NCBI GenBank assembly: GCA_905477545.1
Contig: CAJQGN010000131.1
Span: 1-43,634 of the forward strand
Reading direction: 5' to 3'
Source of the DNA: an uncultured Acidimicrobiales bacterium
Lineage (GTDB): Bacteria; Actinomycetota; Acidimicrobiia; Acidimicrobiales; Poriferisodalaceae
Length of the DNA: 43,634 bases
The translations under genes were made by a program, and so were the position numbers. Below, in pieces: positions 8,752 to 18,012 of the stretch (its first letter is position 1; the number at the start of each line of letters is the position of its first letter). Under the pieces are notes generated by a model. That model searched no databases. It worked only from the letters and a program-made list of their open reading frames with translations, and was not told the DNA's origin.

Positions 8752-9534
8752 TTACCTAGCTGTCCATCCGCCATCTACCGGAATCGGAACACCAGTGACG
8801 TAGCTACTGGCTTCGCTTGCAAGGAACAGCAAAGCCCCATCAAGCTCTTCAATTTTTCCTCCACGTTTCATTGCAGTGTTTCGTTCGATCCACGTGATCA
8901 TGCGTGAGTCCTCAAACATCACATTGGTTAACTCTGTATCGAAGTAACCTGGACATATTGCATTCACTCGAACTCCCTGTTTAGCCCACTGAACAGCTAA
9001 GTCTCGGGTCAGATTAATTAAGCCAGCTTTGCTAGCTGCATATGCAGGCTGCAGATTCGGAGCCGAAGCCACTAGACCATGAACAGACGCAATGTTAATT
9101 ATGCTTCCTGCACCTCGTTCGAGCATGTCTCGCGCTGCCAGCGCGCTGAGTAGAAAACATGCATTCAGGTTTACGTCTACTACTTGCCTAAACAATGCTA
9201 TATCTGCCTCAGCAGCTGGGTTAACTGCATCGCTGATCCCAGCATTGTTGACGAGAACATCTACTTGCCCATAATGATTAATCACGTCATTAATCAATTG
9301 TTTACATTGCTCGTCTTCCGACACATCACACTGCAGTGCGATTGCGTCCGGAAGACTTGACGCCAACGCGCTCAAGCGGTCGATTCTCCGGGCCGCCACT
9401 ACAACTTTCGCTCCCGCAGCAGCAAACACTCGAGCGAATCGCTCTCCGAGACCGCTAGAAGCTCCTGTGACAATACATACCTTGCCATCTAATCTAAAAG
9501 AAGTGGCTACATCAATCTCTTTAAAATCTTCCAT
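8752..9534 (-). CDS. SDR family oxidoreductase
   Basis: 'VCIVTGASSGLGERFARVFAAAGA', 'NNAGI', 'YAASKAG', C-terminal 'VTGVPIPVDGGWT'. Confidence 0.92.
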   Translation of the reverse strand: MEDFKEIDVATSFRLDGKVCIVTGASSGLGERFARVFAAAGAKVVVAARRIDRLSALASSLPDAIALQCDVSEDEQCKQLINDVINHYGQVDVLVNNAGISDAVNPAAEADIALFRQVVDVNLNACFLLSALAARDMLERGAGSIINIASVHGLVASAPNLQPAYAASKAGLINLTRDLAVQWAKQGVRVNAICPGYFDTELTNVMFEDSRMITWIERNTAMKRGGKIEELDGALLFLASEASSYVTGVPIPVDGGWTAR

Positions 9535-9631
9535 GAACAGAGACGATACGCCCGTTCAGTCATAATGACCTACATAACTTCATTGCAAATTGAAAGGACA
9601 AAACCACTCTCAATGTTCTAATGTGCGCGTT

Positions 9632-10528
9632 ATGAAGATTCGAATTGGTTTTGGGCTAGGAACAAGAAGTTTTACTAATGACCATAAGACTTTTGACCCT
9701 TTTGTAGATGCCTTAGAAAATCTAGGTTTCGACTCACTTTGGTTGAGTGAACGACTCGGCGGAGAATCTCCTGATCCTATAGTTGGTCTTTCGTACGCTG
9801 CAGGGCGAACAAAAAGAATTAAATTTGGATTTTCGGTAATGGTATTACCGGGACGAAACCTTGCTGTATTAGCAAAAGAGTTAGCGAGCCTTGACCGCTT
9901 ATCTAACGGTCGGCTCCTACCAGCCTTTGGTCTTGGTGTTGCCGATACTCATGAACAAAATGCTTTTGGAGTCCAACGAAAAGAACGGGCGAAAATTTTC
10001 AATGAAGCCCTCCCACTCTTAAAGCAGTTTTGGGGAGATGAGCCCGTCACCCATAAAGGTGATTATTATGATTACGAGAATATTCAGCTCCTTCCAAAAC
10101 CAGCACAAAAGCCCATGGATATTTGGTTGGGAGGAGCAGCAGATGTCGAACTTAGGCGAGTCGGTCGATTCGCAGATGGCTGGCTACCATCATTTTGCAC
10201 CCCACAGACAGCTGCACAGGGCTGGAAAGTGGTTACCCAAGCTGCAGACGAAAATGATCGGGAAATTGACCCTGAACATTTTGGGGTACTAGTTCCATAT
10301 ACCCACGGCGGACTTACGGAGTCTTACAAAGCCATCCTGAAGAAAAGGGCGCCTGACACTGATCCGACTGAAATAATTCCTATTGGCTATGAAGGTCTAC
10401 GAGTCCAACTTGAAAAATTTATCGAAGTTGGAGCTTCTAAATTCGTTCCCGTTCTAGTGGGTGAACCCGACGACTGGTTTGCAGAACTCGAAGGTGTAGC
10501 TGATTCAGTCCTAAAGCTCCACAACTAA
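9632..10528 (+). CDS. LLM class F420-dependent-type oxidoreductase
   Basis: 'IRIGFGLGTRSF...LDRLSNGRLLPAFGLG...DIWLGGAADVELRRVGRFADGWLPSF'; start chosen at MKIRIG (9632) inside ORF 9590-10528. Confidence 0.88.
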   Translation: MKIRIGFGLGTRSFTNDHKTFDPFVDALENLGFDSLWLSERLGGESPDPIVGLSYAAGRTKRIKFGFSVMVLPGRNLAVLAKELASLDRLSNGRLLPAFGLGVADTHEQNAFGVQRKERAKIFNEALPLLKQFWGDEPVTHKGDYYDYENIQLLPKPAQKPMDIWLGGAADVELRRVGRFADGWLPSFCTPQTAAQGWKVVTQAADENDREIDPEHFGVLVPYTHGGLTESYKAILKKRAPDTDPTEIIPIGYEGLRVQLEKFIEVGASKFVPVLVGEPDDWFAELEGVADSVLKLHN

Positions 10529-10537
10529 CACTCGGCA

Positions 10538-10552
10538 GATTTCTCAGAAATC
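10538..10552. promoter_or_regulatory. Palindrome GATTTCT-C-AGAAATC, candidate operator upstream of the P450 gene
   Basis: 7-1-7 perfect palindrome in the 76-bp gap upstream of the P450 start; TACAAT at 10588-10593 could be the -10. Confidence 0.35.
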
Positions 10553-10604
10553 GTCAGCGACACCCTCAATACAACTAGGATTTTTCTTACAATAAGACTT
10601 CATC

Positions 10605-11876
10605 ATGGCCATCGACACAGAACGATCTTCCTCTAAACGCCAACCCTGGGCACCGGACTACATCAACGTAGATCTTTGGAATCCTGCAAGTTTTGCTGCA
10701 GGCCCGCCCTATGATTCGTTTCGAAAATTAAGAGACAAAGCGCCTATCGCTTTTCACCCAGAAAATCCGCGCCGTCCAGGAGGTAAGTCTGGTCGAGGTT
10801 TCTGGTGTGTGACCCGCCATGCCGATATCCAAGAAGTGTCAATGAAACCAGCAATTTTTTCATCTTGGCTAGGTGGTTTTACGGGATCAGATCTCAGTGG
10901 GGCAGTTCTAGAGGAAACACGACTTAACCTAATGGGAATGGACCCGCCAGACCATACGCTGCTTCGACGGTCAATCCGCGAGCCCTTCTCCCCCGCTTGG
11001 GTCCGTAACTTGTCCACGGCGATAGAGACCTACAGCACTAAAATTATTGATGAAGTCTCTGGAAGGGGAAAAGTTGACTTTGTGTCTTCGATAGCTTCAG
11101 AGCTCCCGTTGCAAGTTTTAGCTCATATCATGGGAGTTAGGGCAGAGGACACAAAACTTTTTTATGACTGGTCTAATAGAATAATTGGGAATCACGATCC
11201 GGACTTTGGTGGGTCCGTGAAAGATTTCCTTACTGCCAAAGATGAGTTGTTTAGCTACGGGCTCGACGTCATCAACTCAAAGCGGGAGCGACCTGGAGAT
11301 GACATGGTCTCCTATTTCGTTCAATCAGAAGTGGATGGCGAACGACTCGACAACAACAAATTAATTTTACTTTGGTTTTTGCTTCTCGTGGCTGGAAACG
11401 AGACGACCAGATCCTCACTTACCGGAGCTATGGAGGTTCTGTCGCAGTTTCCCGAACAACGCAAACTGCTAACCAGCGACTTGGATCGTTACCTCCCAGG
11501 CTTTATCGAAGAGACCCTTCGATTCACTAATCCAGTTTTGCATTTTCGTCGCACAGCAACCTGCACGACTGAAATAAAGGGAACCGAAATTCAGAAAGGA
11601 GACAAATTGTTACTCTGGTATCCATCTGCCAATCGGGACCCAGACGTTTTCGATAATCCTGATGAGTTCGACCTCACACGGAGCCCCAACACGCACGTTG
11701 CATTCGGAGTTGGTCCACACTTTTGTCTTGGAGCTCGGCTCGGTCGACTTCAAATCGAAATTATGCTTCGGGAGCTACTTACTCGATTACCCGACATTGA
11801 AGTAACAGCTCCTGGCGTCAGAGCTCACTCTAATTTCTTAAACTCAGCTAAGACTTTGCCAGTTGCATTCAGCTAG
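10605..11876 (+). CDS. Cytochrome P450
   Basis: I-helix 'LLVAGNETTRSSL', ExxR 'EETLRF', heme loop 'FGVGPHFCLGARLGRLQ'. Confidence 0.95.
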   Translation: MAIDTERSSSKRQPWAPDYINVDLWNPASFAAGPPYDSFRKLRDKAPIAFHPENPRRPGGKSGRGFWCVTRHADIQEVSMKPAIFSSWLGGFTGSDLSGAVLEETRLNLMGMDPPDHTLLRRSIREPFSPAWVRNLSTAIETYSTKIIDEVSGRGKVDFVSSIASELPLQVLAHIMGVRAEDTKLFYDWSNRIIGNHDPDFGGSVKDFLTAKDELFSYGLDVINSKRERPGDDMVSYFVQSEVDGERLDNNKLILLWFLLLVAGNETTRSSLTGAMEVLSQFPEQRKLLTSDLDRYLPGFIEETLRFTNPVLHFRRTATCTTEIKGTEIQKGDKLLLWYPSANRDPDVFDNPDEFDLTRSPNTHVAFGVGPHFCLGARLGRLQIEIMLRELLTRLPDIEVTAPGVRAHSNFLNSAKTLPVAFS

Positions 11877-11891
11877 CTATATGAACAACTT

Positions 11892-12635
11892 CTAAGCGCT
11901 TCCCACTTCCCCAAGGTACGAAGCTCTGAGATCCGGATTCGCCAGTAACGCATCTGCTGCATCGTCTAGTACTACTCGACCGGTTTGAAGCACCCAACCT
12001 CGGTCAGCTATCGACAATGCCATGTTGGCATTCTGCTCAACCATGAAAATTGCGACACCCTCTTCATGGATTTGTTGTATCAACTCAAAATTTGTTTGTA
12101 CTAAGGCTGGAGCTAGCCCCATAGAAGGTTCGTCCATTAACAACACACGAGGGTTCGACATGAGGGCTCGACCCATCGCAACCATCTGTTGCTCTCCTCC
12201 TGAAAGGGTTCCAGATTTTTGCCCTAGCCGTTCTTTAACCCTAGGGAATAGGTCGAATATGCGTTCAAGATCGAGAGCAATTTGCTCTCGATCTTTTCGA
12301 AGGTACGCACCTAATTCTAAGTTTTCAAGAACACTTAACCGCTTGAAAAGACGCCTGTTCTCAGGAACCATCGTGATGCCTCGCTCCACTCGATAGCTCG
12401 TCGACTCTTTGGTCACAGCTTCACCGTCAAGGACTACTTCTCCCGTAGTGGGAGTGACCATTCCTAATAATGTTTTTAGAGTCGTACTTTTTCCGCTTGC
12501 GTTACCCCCAAGCAAACAAACTAGCTCTCCGGGATAGATAGCTAAGTTTACGTCTTTCAGAATATGCACAGCCCCATAGTGAGTGTTTACTCCGCGCATC
12601 TCTAGCAGCGGAATCTCATGCCCTTCTGCACTCAT
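11892..12635 (-). CDS. livF: Branched-chain amino acid-type ABC transporter ATP-binding protein LivF
   Basis: Walker A 'GGNASGKSTT', signature 'LSGGEQQM', Walker B 'LLMDEPSMGLAP'. Confidence 0.93.
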   Translation of the reverse strand: MSAEGHEIPLLEMRGVNTHYGAVHILKDVNLAIYPGELVCLLGGNASGKSTTLKTLLGMVTPTTGEVVLDGEAVTKESTSYRVERGITMVPENRRLFKRLSVLENLELGAYLRKDREQIALDLERIFDLFPRVKERLGQKSGTLSGGEQQMVAMGRALMSNPRVLLMDEPSMGLAPALVQTNFELIQQIHEEGVAIFMVEQNANMALSIADRGWVLQTGRVVLDDAADALLANPDLRASYLGEVGSA

Positions 12636-13417
12636 GAAGCCTCCTGCACAGGACGTCCCAAATAAGCCTCAACTACCATCGGATCGTTAGAAACATCGTC
12701 AAAAGACCCCTGAGCAATAGTTTCACCATGGTCAAGAACTACTACACGATCAGATACATCTCTGACTACGCTCATGTCATGTTCAATAATCACGATTGTA
12801 AATCCCCACTCTGACCGCAATCTCCCGATTAGCTCGGCGAGCTCGGCTGTTTCTTTCGGGTTCATCCCAGCGACTGGCTCATCTAAAAGTAATAGCCGTG
12901 GCCTGGTGGCCATAGCCCTTGCTATTTCAAGTCTCCGCCGGTTGGCATACGAAAGCACAGAAGCCGGCTGGTTCATCCGATAGCCGACTAATCTGGTGCC
13001 GAAGAACGAAAGTACTTCTTCGGCATACTCGTTAATTTCTTTTTCTTCTTGCCTAAATGCTTTAGTTTGAAAAAGCGCTCCAAATACTTGCTGCCGAGTA
13101 CGACAGTGCTGTGCCACCATGACGTTTTCCAGAATCGTCATATTGGCAAACAACCTAACATTCTGAAAAGTCCTAGCAATTCCCCTTGCTGTTACTTGAC
13201 TCGGATCTAGGCCGAGAAGAGACTCACCTTCGAACACAATGTCACCGCTGGTAGGCGAAACCATGCCGCTTATCATGTTGAAAAACGTCGTTTTCCCTGC
13301 ACCATTTGGCCCAATTACGCTAACTATCTCTCCTTCATTCACCTGAAAGTCAAGATTGTTCAGCGCATGAAGACCTCCAAAAGTCACGCTTAGTCCCTGG
13401 ATATCGAGCATCCTCAT
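12632..13417 (-). CDS. livG: Branched-chain amino acid-type ABC transporter ATP-binding protein LivG
   Basis: 'GPNGAGKTTFFNMISG', 'GIARTFQNVRLF', 'LLLDEPVAGMNP'; 4-bp overlap with livF. Confidence 0.93.
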   Translation of the reverse strand: MRMLDIQGLSVTFGGLHALNNLDFQVNEGEIVSVIGPNGAGKTTFFNMISGMVSPTSGDIVFEGESLLGLDPSQVTARGIARTFQNVRLFANMTILENVMVAQHCRTRQQVFGALFQTKAFRQEEKEINEYAEEVLSFFGTRLVGYRMNQPASVLSYANRRRLEIARAMATRPRLLLLDEPVAGMNPKETAELAELIGRLRSEWGFTIVIIEHDMSVVRDVSDRVVVLDHGETIAQGSFDDVSNDPMVVEAYLGRPVQEAS

Positions 13418-15231
13418 AGATTTTTTCCTTCTTTTCGGACGTTCGAATCGGCATTGTCTTCTTCGGAGTCAATCTGCCCCTTCAGCCAGGCATCTTGAAG
13501 AAATTCATCTTGGTGTAACTCTCTAGTCCTTCGAATATTCGGGATTAAGCCTTCCGGACGTTTCAGCATCATCCACACCAAAAGAGCACCATATATCAAT
13601 AGTTTAAACTGGCTGAACTCTTGAAGGAGTCCTGGTTGTTTCGGCCCACCGAGCACTCCAATCAGCACAACCGTACCGACTATTACGCCGCTTATATTAC
13701 CCATTCCCCCAACGATTACGACTACAAGAATAATTATTGACACGAGCATGATAAAACTGGTGGGAAAGATTGAACCAACTTTTGCGGCAAAAATAGCGCC
13801 CGAAAAAGATGCTAAAACTGCCCCGACAACAAACGCCATTAACTTTGTATTCGTAGTGTTTATTCCCATGGCTTCAGCGACATCTTCATCTTCCCGGATA
13901 GCCATCCATGCTCGCCCAAGACGAGATTTTTCTAGCCTCCACGAAACATAAATCGCCACGGCACAGAAAAAAAGCACCAACAAAAATACAGAGCGAGGAT
14001 CAGTACCTTTGATCGTCGCAAACCCAACTTCCACACCAGGGATGTTTGTAATTCCCTGAGCTCCGCCGAACCAATCGGACAGCCAGTCTGAGAGGAAAAG
14101 CAAACGAATAATTTCACCAAAACCGAGCGTGACTATTGCTAAGTAATCTCCGCGCATCCTAATTACAGGAGCTCCAATGAACAAACCAACTATTCCTGTA
14201 AGAACTACAACAACAATTAGCGCTATTGGCCATGGCAACTCAGGCGAAAACCCAGGAGAATCGGGCGACGTTAACACAGCAGTGGTATATCCACCTACAG
14301 CGAAAAACGCTACGTACCCTAGGTCAAGAATGCCTGCCAGTCCTACAACAATATTTAATCCAAGAGCTAGCAAAACGAACAGGCCAACGTTTGCAAGCAA
14401 TTCGTTCGTTATTTTTCCCAAGAAGAACGGCAGAATGGCTAACGATAACGAGCCAGCAATTATTGAAATAAATTTCACACGAGACTGGTCGTTCAGACTC
14501 AATGAGTTGAAACGCTCTCTGGTCGTAGTCGTTCTCCGTCTCAGCAGTAACAAAACGGTAACCGACACTATGCCCACAAATAGAGCACCATAGATTTCTA
14601 ACCCACCTCGCTTGTAATACATCAAATCTGTGACCCAAGCGAGACCGAATCCTTCAGACAAGTCTGTGACAATAGTTTCAAGCACGGACACCCCGATTAC
14701 AGCAAACACAAAATTCAAAATTAAACGACGTGAAAAGCCTGAAATCAAATGAGTAAGCCCACCAAATGCTCCCAGGCCAGCGCCAACAAGAAGCCATATC
14801 CCTATCCCTACGGAAATATTTTGCCGATAAGACAAAAGGTCTAAAAGCTGCGGACTCCAGTTCACAAATGGGTCTCGGAGGTCAAAGTTTTTGATGAGAA
14901 CCATCAAGCAGCAGATCCCTGAAGTGCTACCTAGTCCAACTAGAGCGCCTACTCCTACATCGACAAACCCGCGTTTTCTTGCCTCCATTCCTTCCAGCAC
15001 CGTTTCATTGCCGGCCGCTGCAGCCATAGCAACGGGAATCCATAGAATAGCCAAAAATCCAAGACTCAAGACTGGGTATATAATTGCTCTTCGATCTAGC
15101 CCTACAGGCATTCCGGAAAGAGCGATAAAGACGCTGGCTAAGGATCCCAGCAAAGAAAATCTAACGGCTCGCAGCCAGGGGTATTGAGATTTATTGGGCG
15201 CGTTATTCTTAAGGCCTACGTCATTGTTCAT
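13414..15231 (-). CDS. livM: Branched-chain amino acid-type ABC transporter permease LivM with long N-terminal membrane extension
   Basis: C-terminal half 'LGLNIVVGLAGILDLGYVAFFAVGGYTTAVL...RGDYLAIVTLGFGEIIRLL...GRAWMAIREDEDVAEAMGI'; ~270 aa of extra hydrophobic sequence precedes it. Confidence 0.9.
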   Translation of the reverse strand: MNNDVGLKNNAPNKSQYPWLRAVRFSLLGSLASVFIALSGMPVGLDRRAIIYPVLSLGFLAILWIPVAMAAAAGNETVLEGMEARKRGFVDVGVGALVGLGSTSGICCLMVLIKNFDLRDPFVNWSPQLLDLLSYRQNISVGIGIWLLVGAGLGAFGGLTHLISGFSRRLILNFVFAVIGVSVLETIVTDLSEGFGLAWVTDLMYYKRGGLEIYGALFVGIVSVTVLLLLRRRTTTTRERFNSLSLNDQSRVKFISIIAGSLSLAILPFFLGKITNELLANVGLFVLLALGLNIVVGLAGILDLGYVAFFAVGGYTTAVLTSPDSPGFSPELPWPIALIVVVVLTGIVGLFIGAPVIRMRGDYLAIVTLGFGEIIRLLFLSDWLSDWFGGAQGITNIPGVEVGFATIKGTDPRSVFLLVLFFCAVAIYVSWRLEKSRLGRAWMAIREDEDVAEAMGINTTNTKLMAFVVGAVLASFSGAIFAAKVGSIFPTSFIMLVSIIILVVVIVGGMGNISGVIVGTVVLIGVLGGPKQPGLLQEFSQFKLLIYGALLVWMMLKRPEGLIPNIRRTRELHQDEFLQDAWLKGQIDSEEDNADSNVRKEGKNL

Positions 15232-16382
15232 GCGCGATCCTCCTCGGAGAGTCGCTCTCCGAATAGGCCATTGGGCTTAACTAATAACACAAATATCAGC
15301 ACCGCAAATGCAACTGCATCACGAAGCTGGGAGACTCCGTTAACTCCCAGTGGTTCAAGCACTACTAATGGCGCTGTTGCTTCAGCAGCGCCGAGGGATA
15401 ACCCACCTGCCATCGCTCCTCCGAGATTTCCTATTCCCCCGACAACGGCGGCACTAAAGGCCTTAATACCGGGCAAGAAGCCTGTCATGTGAGTTACGCT
15501 CCTAAACAAAATGCCCCAAAGAATTCCGGCCACACCCGCCATAGCTCCACCAACAGCAAAGGTGGTAACGATAATTCGGTTCACATTAATTCCCATTAAT
15601 GCAGCTATCTCTTTGTCTTCAGCTACAGCACGCATTGCTTTACCCGTACGTGTTCGCTCTACTAGGTACCAGAGTCCAGTCATTGATACCGCAGCTACGA
15701 CTAGCACTAAAAGTTTTGTTCCTTCGATCTCAAAGGTCAAGAAAGAACGCTTGCGGGTCAGCCACTCAGGTATCGAAGGATATGCCTTAGCTCCAGGTCC
15801 AAATAAGACAACCGATGTATTTTGAATAAAAAATGAAACACCGATGGAAGTTATGAGAGGAATAAGTCTCGGTGCATCTCGAAGCCTTCGGTAAGCAACT
15901 CGTTCCATAATTATCGCTGTGGCTGTTGACACGACTATTGAAGTAGCGATGACAAAGGCCAAACTAAATAGGAAAGCGTCTTGCCAAAGCCCGGATTCGG
16001 ACAACTTGTTACTAATGATCATTCCAGACATCGCGCCAGCCATAAAAACTTCACCATGAGCAAAGTTAATGAACCCTAAAACTCCGTACACCATTGAATA
16101 ACCAAGCGCTATTAAACCGTACATAGCACCCTGGGCAATACCAGTCACTAGCAGCCCTTTCAATTGGTCAGCCGTTAATCCGGTGGCGTCAGGATTGATC
16201 CAGCTAGCAAAAGGATTCTGCGGGTTAATTTGTTGCGCTATAAAAGCAATGACACCAACAGAAACGATCCCGATAAACGTTATCCGGATCAGCGCGAGGA
16301 AACGGTCTACCCAAAGTACTCGCGATGTCGGTTTGTAAACGTTATTAGTGGCCACAGGCCTACTTTCCGCTTTTATACACAA
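15228..16382 (-). CDS. livH: Branched-chain amino acid-type ABC transporter permease LivH
   Basis: 'GIAQGAMYGLIALGYSMVYGVLGFINFAHGEVFMAGA', 'MRAVAEDKEIAALMGINVNRII'; 4-bp overlap with livM. Confidence 0.92.
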   Translation of the reverse strand: MCIKAESRPVATNNVYKPTSRVLWVDRFLALIRITFIGIVSVGVIAFIAQQINPQNPFASWINPDATGLTADQLKGLLVTGIAQGAMYGLIALGYSMVYGVLGFINFAHGEVFMAGAMSGMIISNKLSESGLWQDAFLFSLAFVIATSIVVSTATAIIMERVAYRRLRDAPRLIPLITSIGVSFFIQNTSVVLFGPGAKAYPSIPEWLTRKRSFLTFEIEGTKLLVLVVAAVSMTGLWYLVERTRTGKAMRAVAEDKEIAALMGINVNRIIVTTFAVGGAMAGVAGILWGILFRSVTHMTGFLPGIKAFSAAVVGGIGNLGGAMAGGLSLGAAEATAPLVVLEPLGVNGVSQLRDAVAFAVLIFVLLVKPNGLFGERLSEEDRA

Positions 16383-16394
16383 GACTGTAATGCA

Positions 16395-16436
16395 AAGCCG
16401 GTTCTGACCCTCTTACGAACTGGTCAGAACCGGCTT
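16395..16436 (-). terminator. Strong intergenic hairpin between the Liv substrate-binding protein gene and livH (attenuator or mRNA-stabilising stem)
   Basis: 15-bp perfect stem AAGCCGGTTCTGACC (16395-16409) / GGTCAGAACCGGCTT (16422-16436), 12-nt loop; short weak U-rich run on the minus strand. Confidence 0.75.
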
Positions 16437-16490
16437 AAATTGCTTATTGATAGCTGCTGCAGGTCGAAGGAGTTCGACTACTGCATATAT

Positions 16491-17771
16491 CTAAGGTGCG
16501 TACTCAAACACCACATTATTGTTTGATGCATCATAATCGTTTGACATATTTCCGATCACTGTGATTCGCTGTGCTCCGCAATCGCCGAATTCGTCACATG
16601 TAAGCGAGCCAATAATGCCTGAATACCCTGAAAGGCCATTCAAGTACTCACGGACACCTGCTCGATCGATAGTCAGTTCACCATCATTCACAAACGAAGC
16701 AGCTTTGATTGCCTCGAGAAGTATGGTGGCAGCGTCATATGAATGAGCCCAGAAAGAAGCCTCTGGCGAAGAGCCGTTGTTAGCTTCATAGGTCTGAAGG
16801 AAAGACTCTGCTGTAACTCCGGTGCTTTGGTTCGTGTTCTCTCCGTATCGAAGATCCGGGCCAGAAATATACATGCCATCCGCTTGATCAAGTTCCATAA
16901 AGCTAGACACCTGAAGGCCATCCGCAGCAAGCAATGTCACGTTTTCAAGACCTGCTACCGTGGGAGCCTGCGCAGCGATAAAGTCACCCGCAGGTTGGAA
17001 GATTGGGAAGAACAATGCCTCAGGAGATCCGGCTGCTACTTCCGTCAGTACAGGAACCATGTCCGTGTCTTCTTTGTTGATACCAGTGAAGCCGGTCATT
17101 GTTCCACCGAGTGCTACAAAAGCATCTGAAAAAGCTTGAGCTAGACCTTGGGTGTAAGGATCACCATCATGAATAGCAGCTGCGGTAGTCATACCGAGCT
17201 CATCATGAACAAATTTAGCCATGGCCGCACCCTGGAACAAATCATTATGAGCTGTTCGGTAATAACCTTCATGCCAGTCTTTTCCAGCATTACCGACTAA
17301 ATCAGAGGTTAATGAAGGTGAAGTATTTGACGGCGAAATCATTACCATTCCAGCAGCACTGATCAATGGCGATGCAGCAGTAGCAGCACCTGAACAAGAT
17401 GTTCCGATAACTCCAACGACTGACTCGTCAGCCACAATAGTTTGTGCTGCAGCTTGTCCACCATCAGCTGAGCACAGATCATCAAGACCCGTACCCATGC
17501 TTACGCTGAATCCGTTAATATCACCGAAATCAGCAATGGCTTGTTCTACGCCCCGCTGGTTAGGCAATCCCAAGAAAGCCACATCGCCTGTGATGGCGTT
17601 AAGCGAACGAATTTGAATGTCATCACCAGACTCAACTGTAACGGTCCCTAAGGAACCATCTCCGAGACCGCTTCCGGTTACACTCTCTGAGTCGGAATCG
17701 CTGCCGCATGCAGCGGCAACCATCGTAAATGCCAGCAGCAAGCCTAGCATTCTAAAAAACTTGGACTTCAT
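16491..17771 (-). CDS. ABC transporter substrate-binding protein (LivK-like, lipoprotein)
   Basis: Lipobox-like signal 'LLLAFTMVAAACGSDSD'; 'RSLNAITGDVAFLGLPNQRGVEQAIADFG...VVGVIGTSCSGAATAASPLISAAGMVMISPSNTSP'. SD CTGGAGGGG precedes the ATG. Confidence 0.92.
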   Translation of the reverse strand: MKSKFFRMLGLLLAFTMVAAACGSDSDSESVTGSGLGDGSLGTVTVESGDDIQIRSLNAITGDVAFLGLPNQRGVEQAIADFGDINGFSVSMGTGLDDLCSADGGQAAAQTIVADESVVGVIGTSCSGAATAASPLISAAGMVMISPSNTSPSLTSDLVGNAGKDWHEGYYRTAHNDLFQGAAMAKFVHDELGMTTAAAIHDGDPYTQGLAQAFSDAFVALGGTMTGFTGINKEDTDMVPVLTEVAAGSPEALFFPIFQPAGDFIAAQAPTVAGLENVTLLAADGLQVSSFMELDQADGMYISGPDLRYGENTNQSTGVTAESFLQTYEANNGSSPEASFWAHSYDAATILLEAIKAASFVNDGELTIDRAGVREYLNGLSGYSGIIGSLTCDEFGDCGAQRITVIGNMSNDYDASNNNVVFEYAP

Positions 17772-17819
17772 GGATTCACCCCTCCAGGCGTGCTAATGAG
17801 GGACTTGACATCCCAAATT

Positions 17820-17846
17820 ATTATAACTATGACCGTATCGTCATAG
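17820..17846 (-). promoter_or_regulatory. Promoter/operator of the Liv operon: TATAAT -10 (complement 17820-17825) with inverted repeat CTATGAC-N6-GTCATAG (17827-17846) in the spacer
   Basis: Exact TATAAT on the minus strand; perfect 7-6-7 inverted repeat immediately upstream; further half-sites CTATGAG (17851-17857) and GTCATAG (17879-17885). Confidence 0.55.
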
Positions 17847-18012
17847 CATCCTATGAGTCTAGGCCATAGAACACTGAGGTCATAGCCACCTGCAATGTTT
17901 CGCCCAAAGATTGGGTAAGTGATCAAGTGGCCTAGATGAGCTTTCAGCTGAACGCGATCATAGATAACCTCTAAATGATGTCTTCTCAATTTTTAAAACC
18001 CACTAAGTCGCT

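Noticed and set aside
10605-11876. P450 plus neighbouring LLM gene as a secondary-metabolite cluster
   Set aside because: No PKS, NRPS, terpene or RiPP core gene nearby; P450s and LLM oxidoreductases are common in these lineages.
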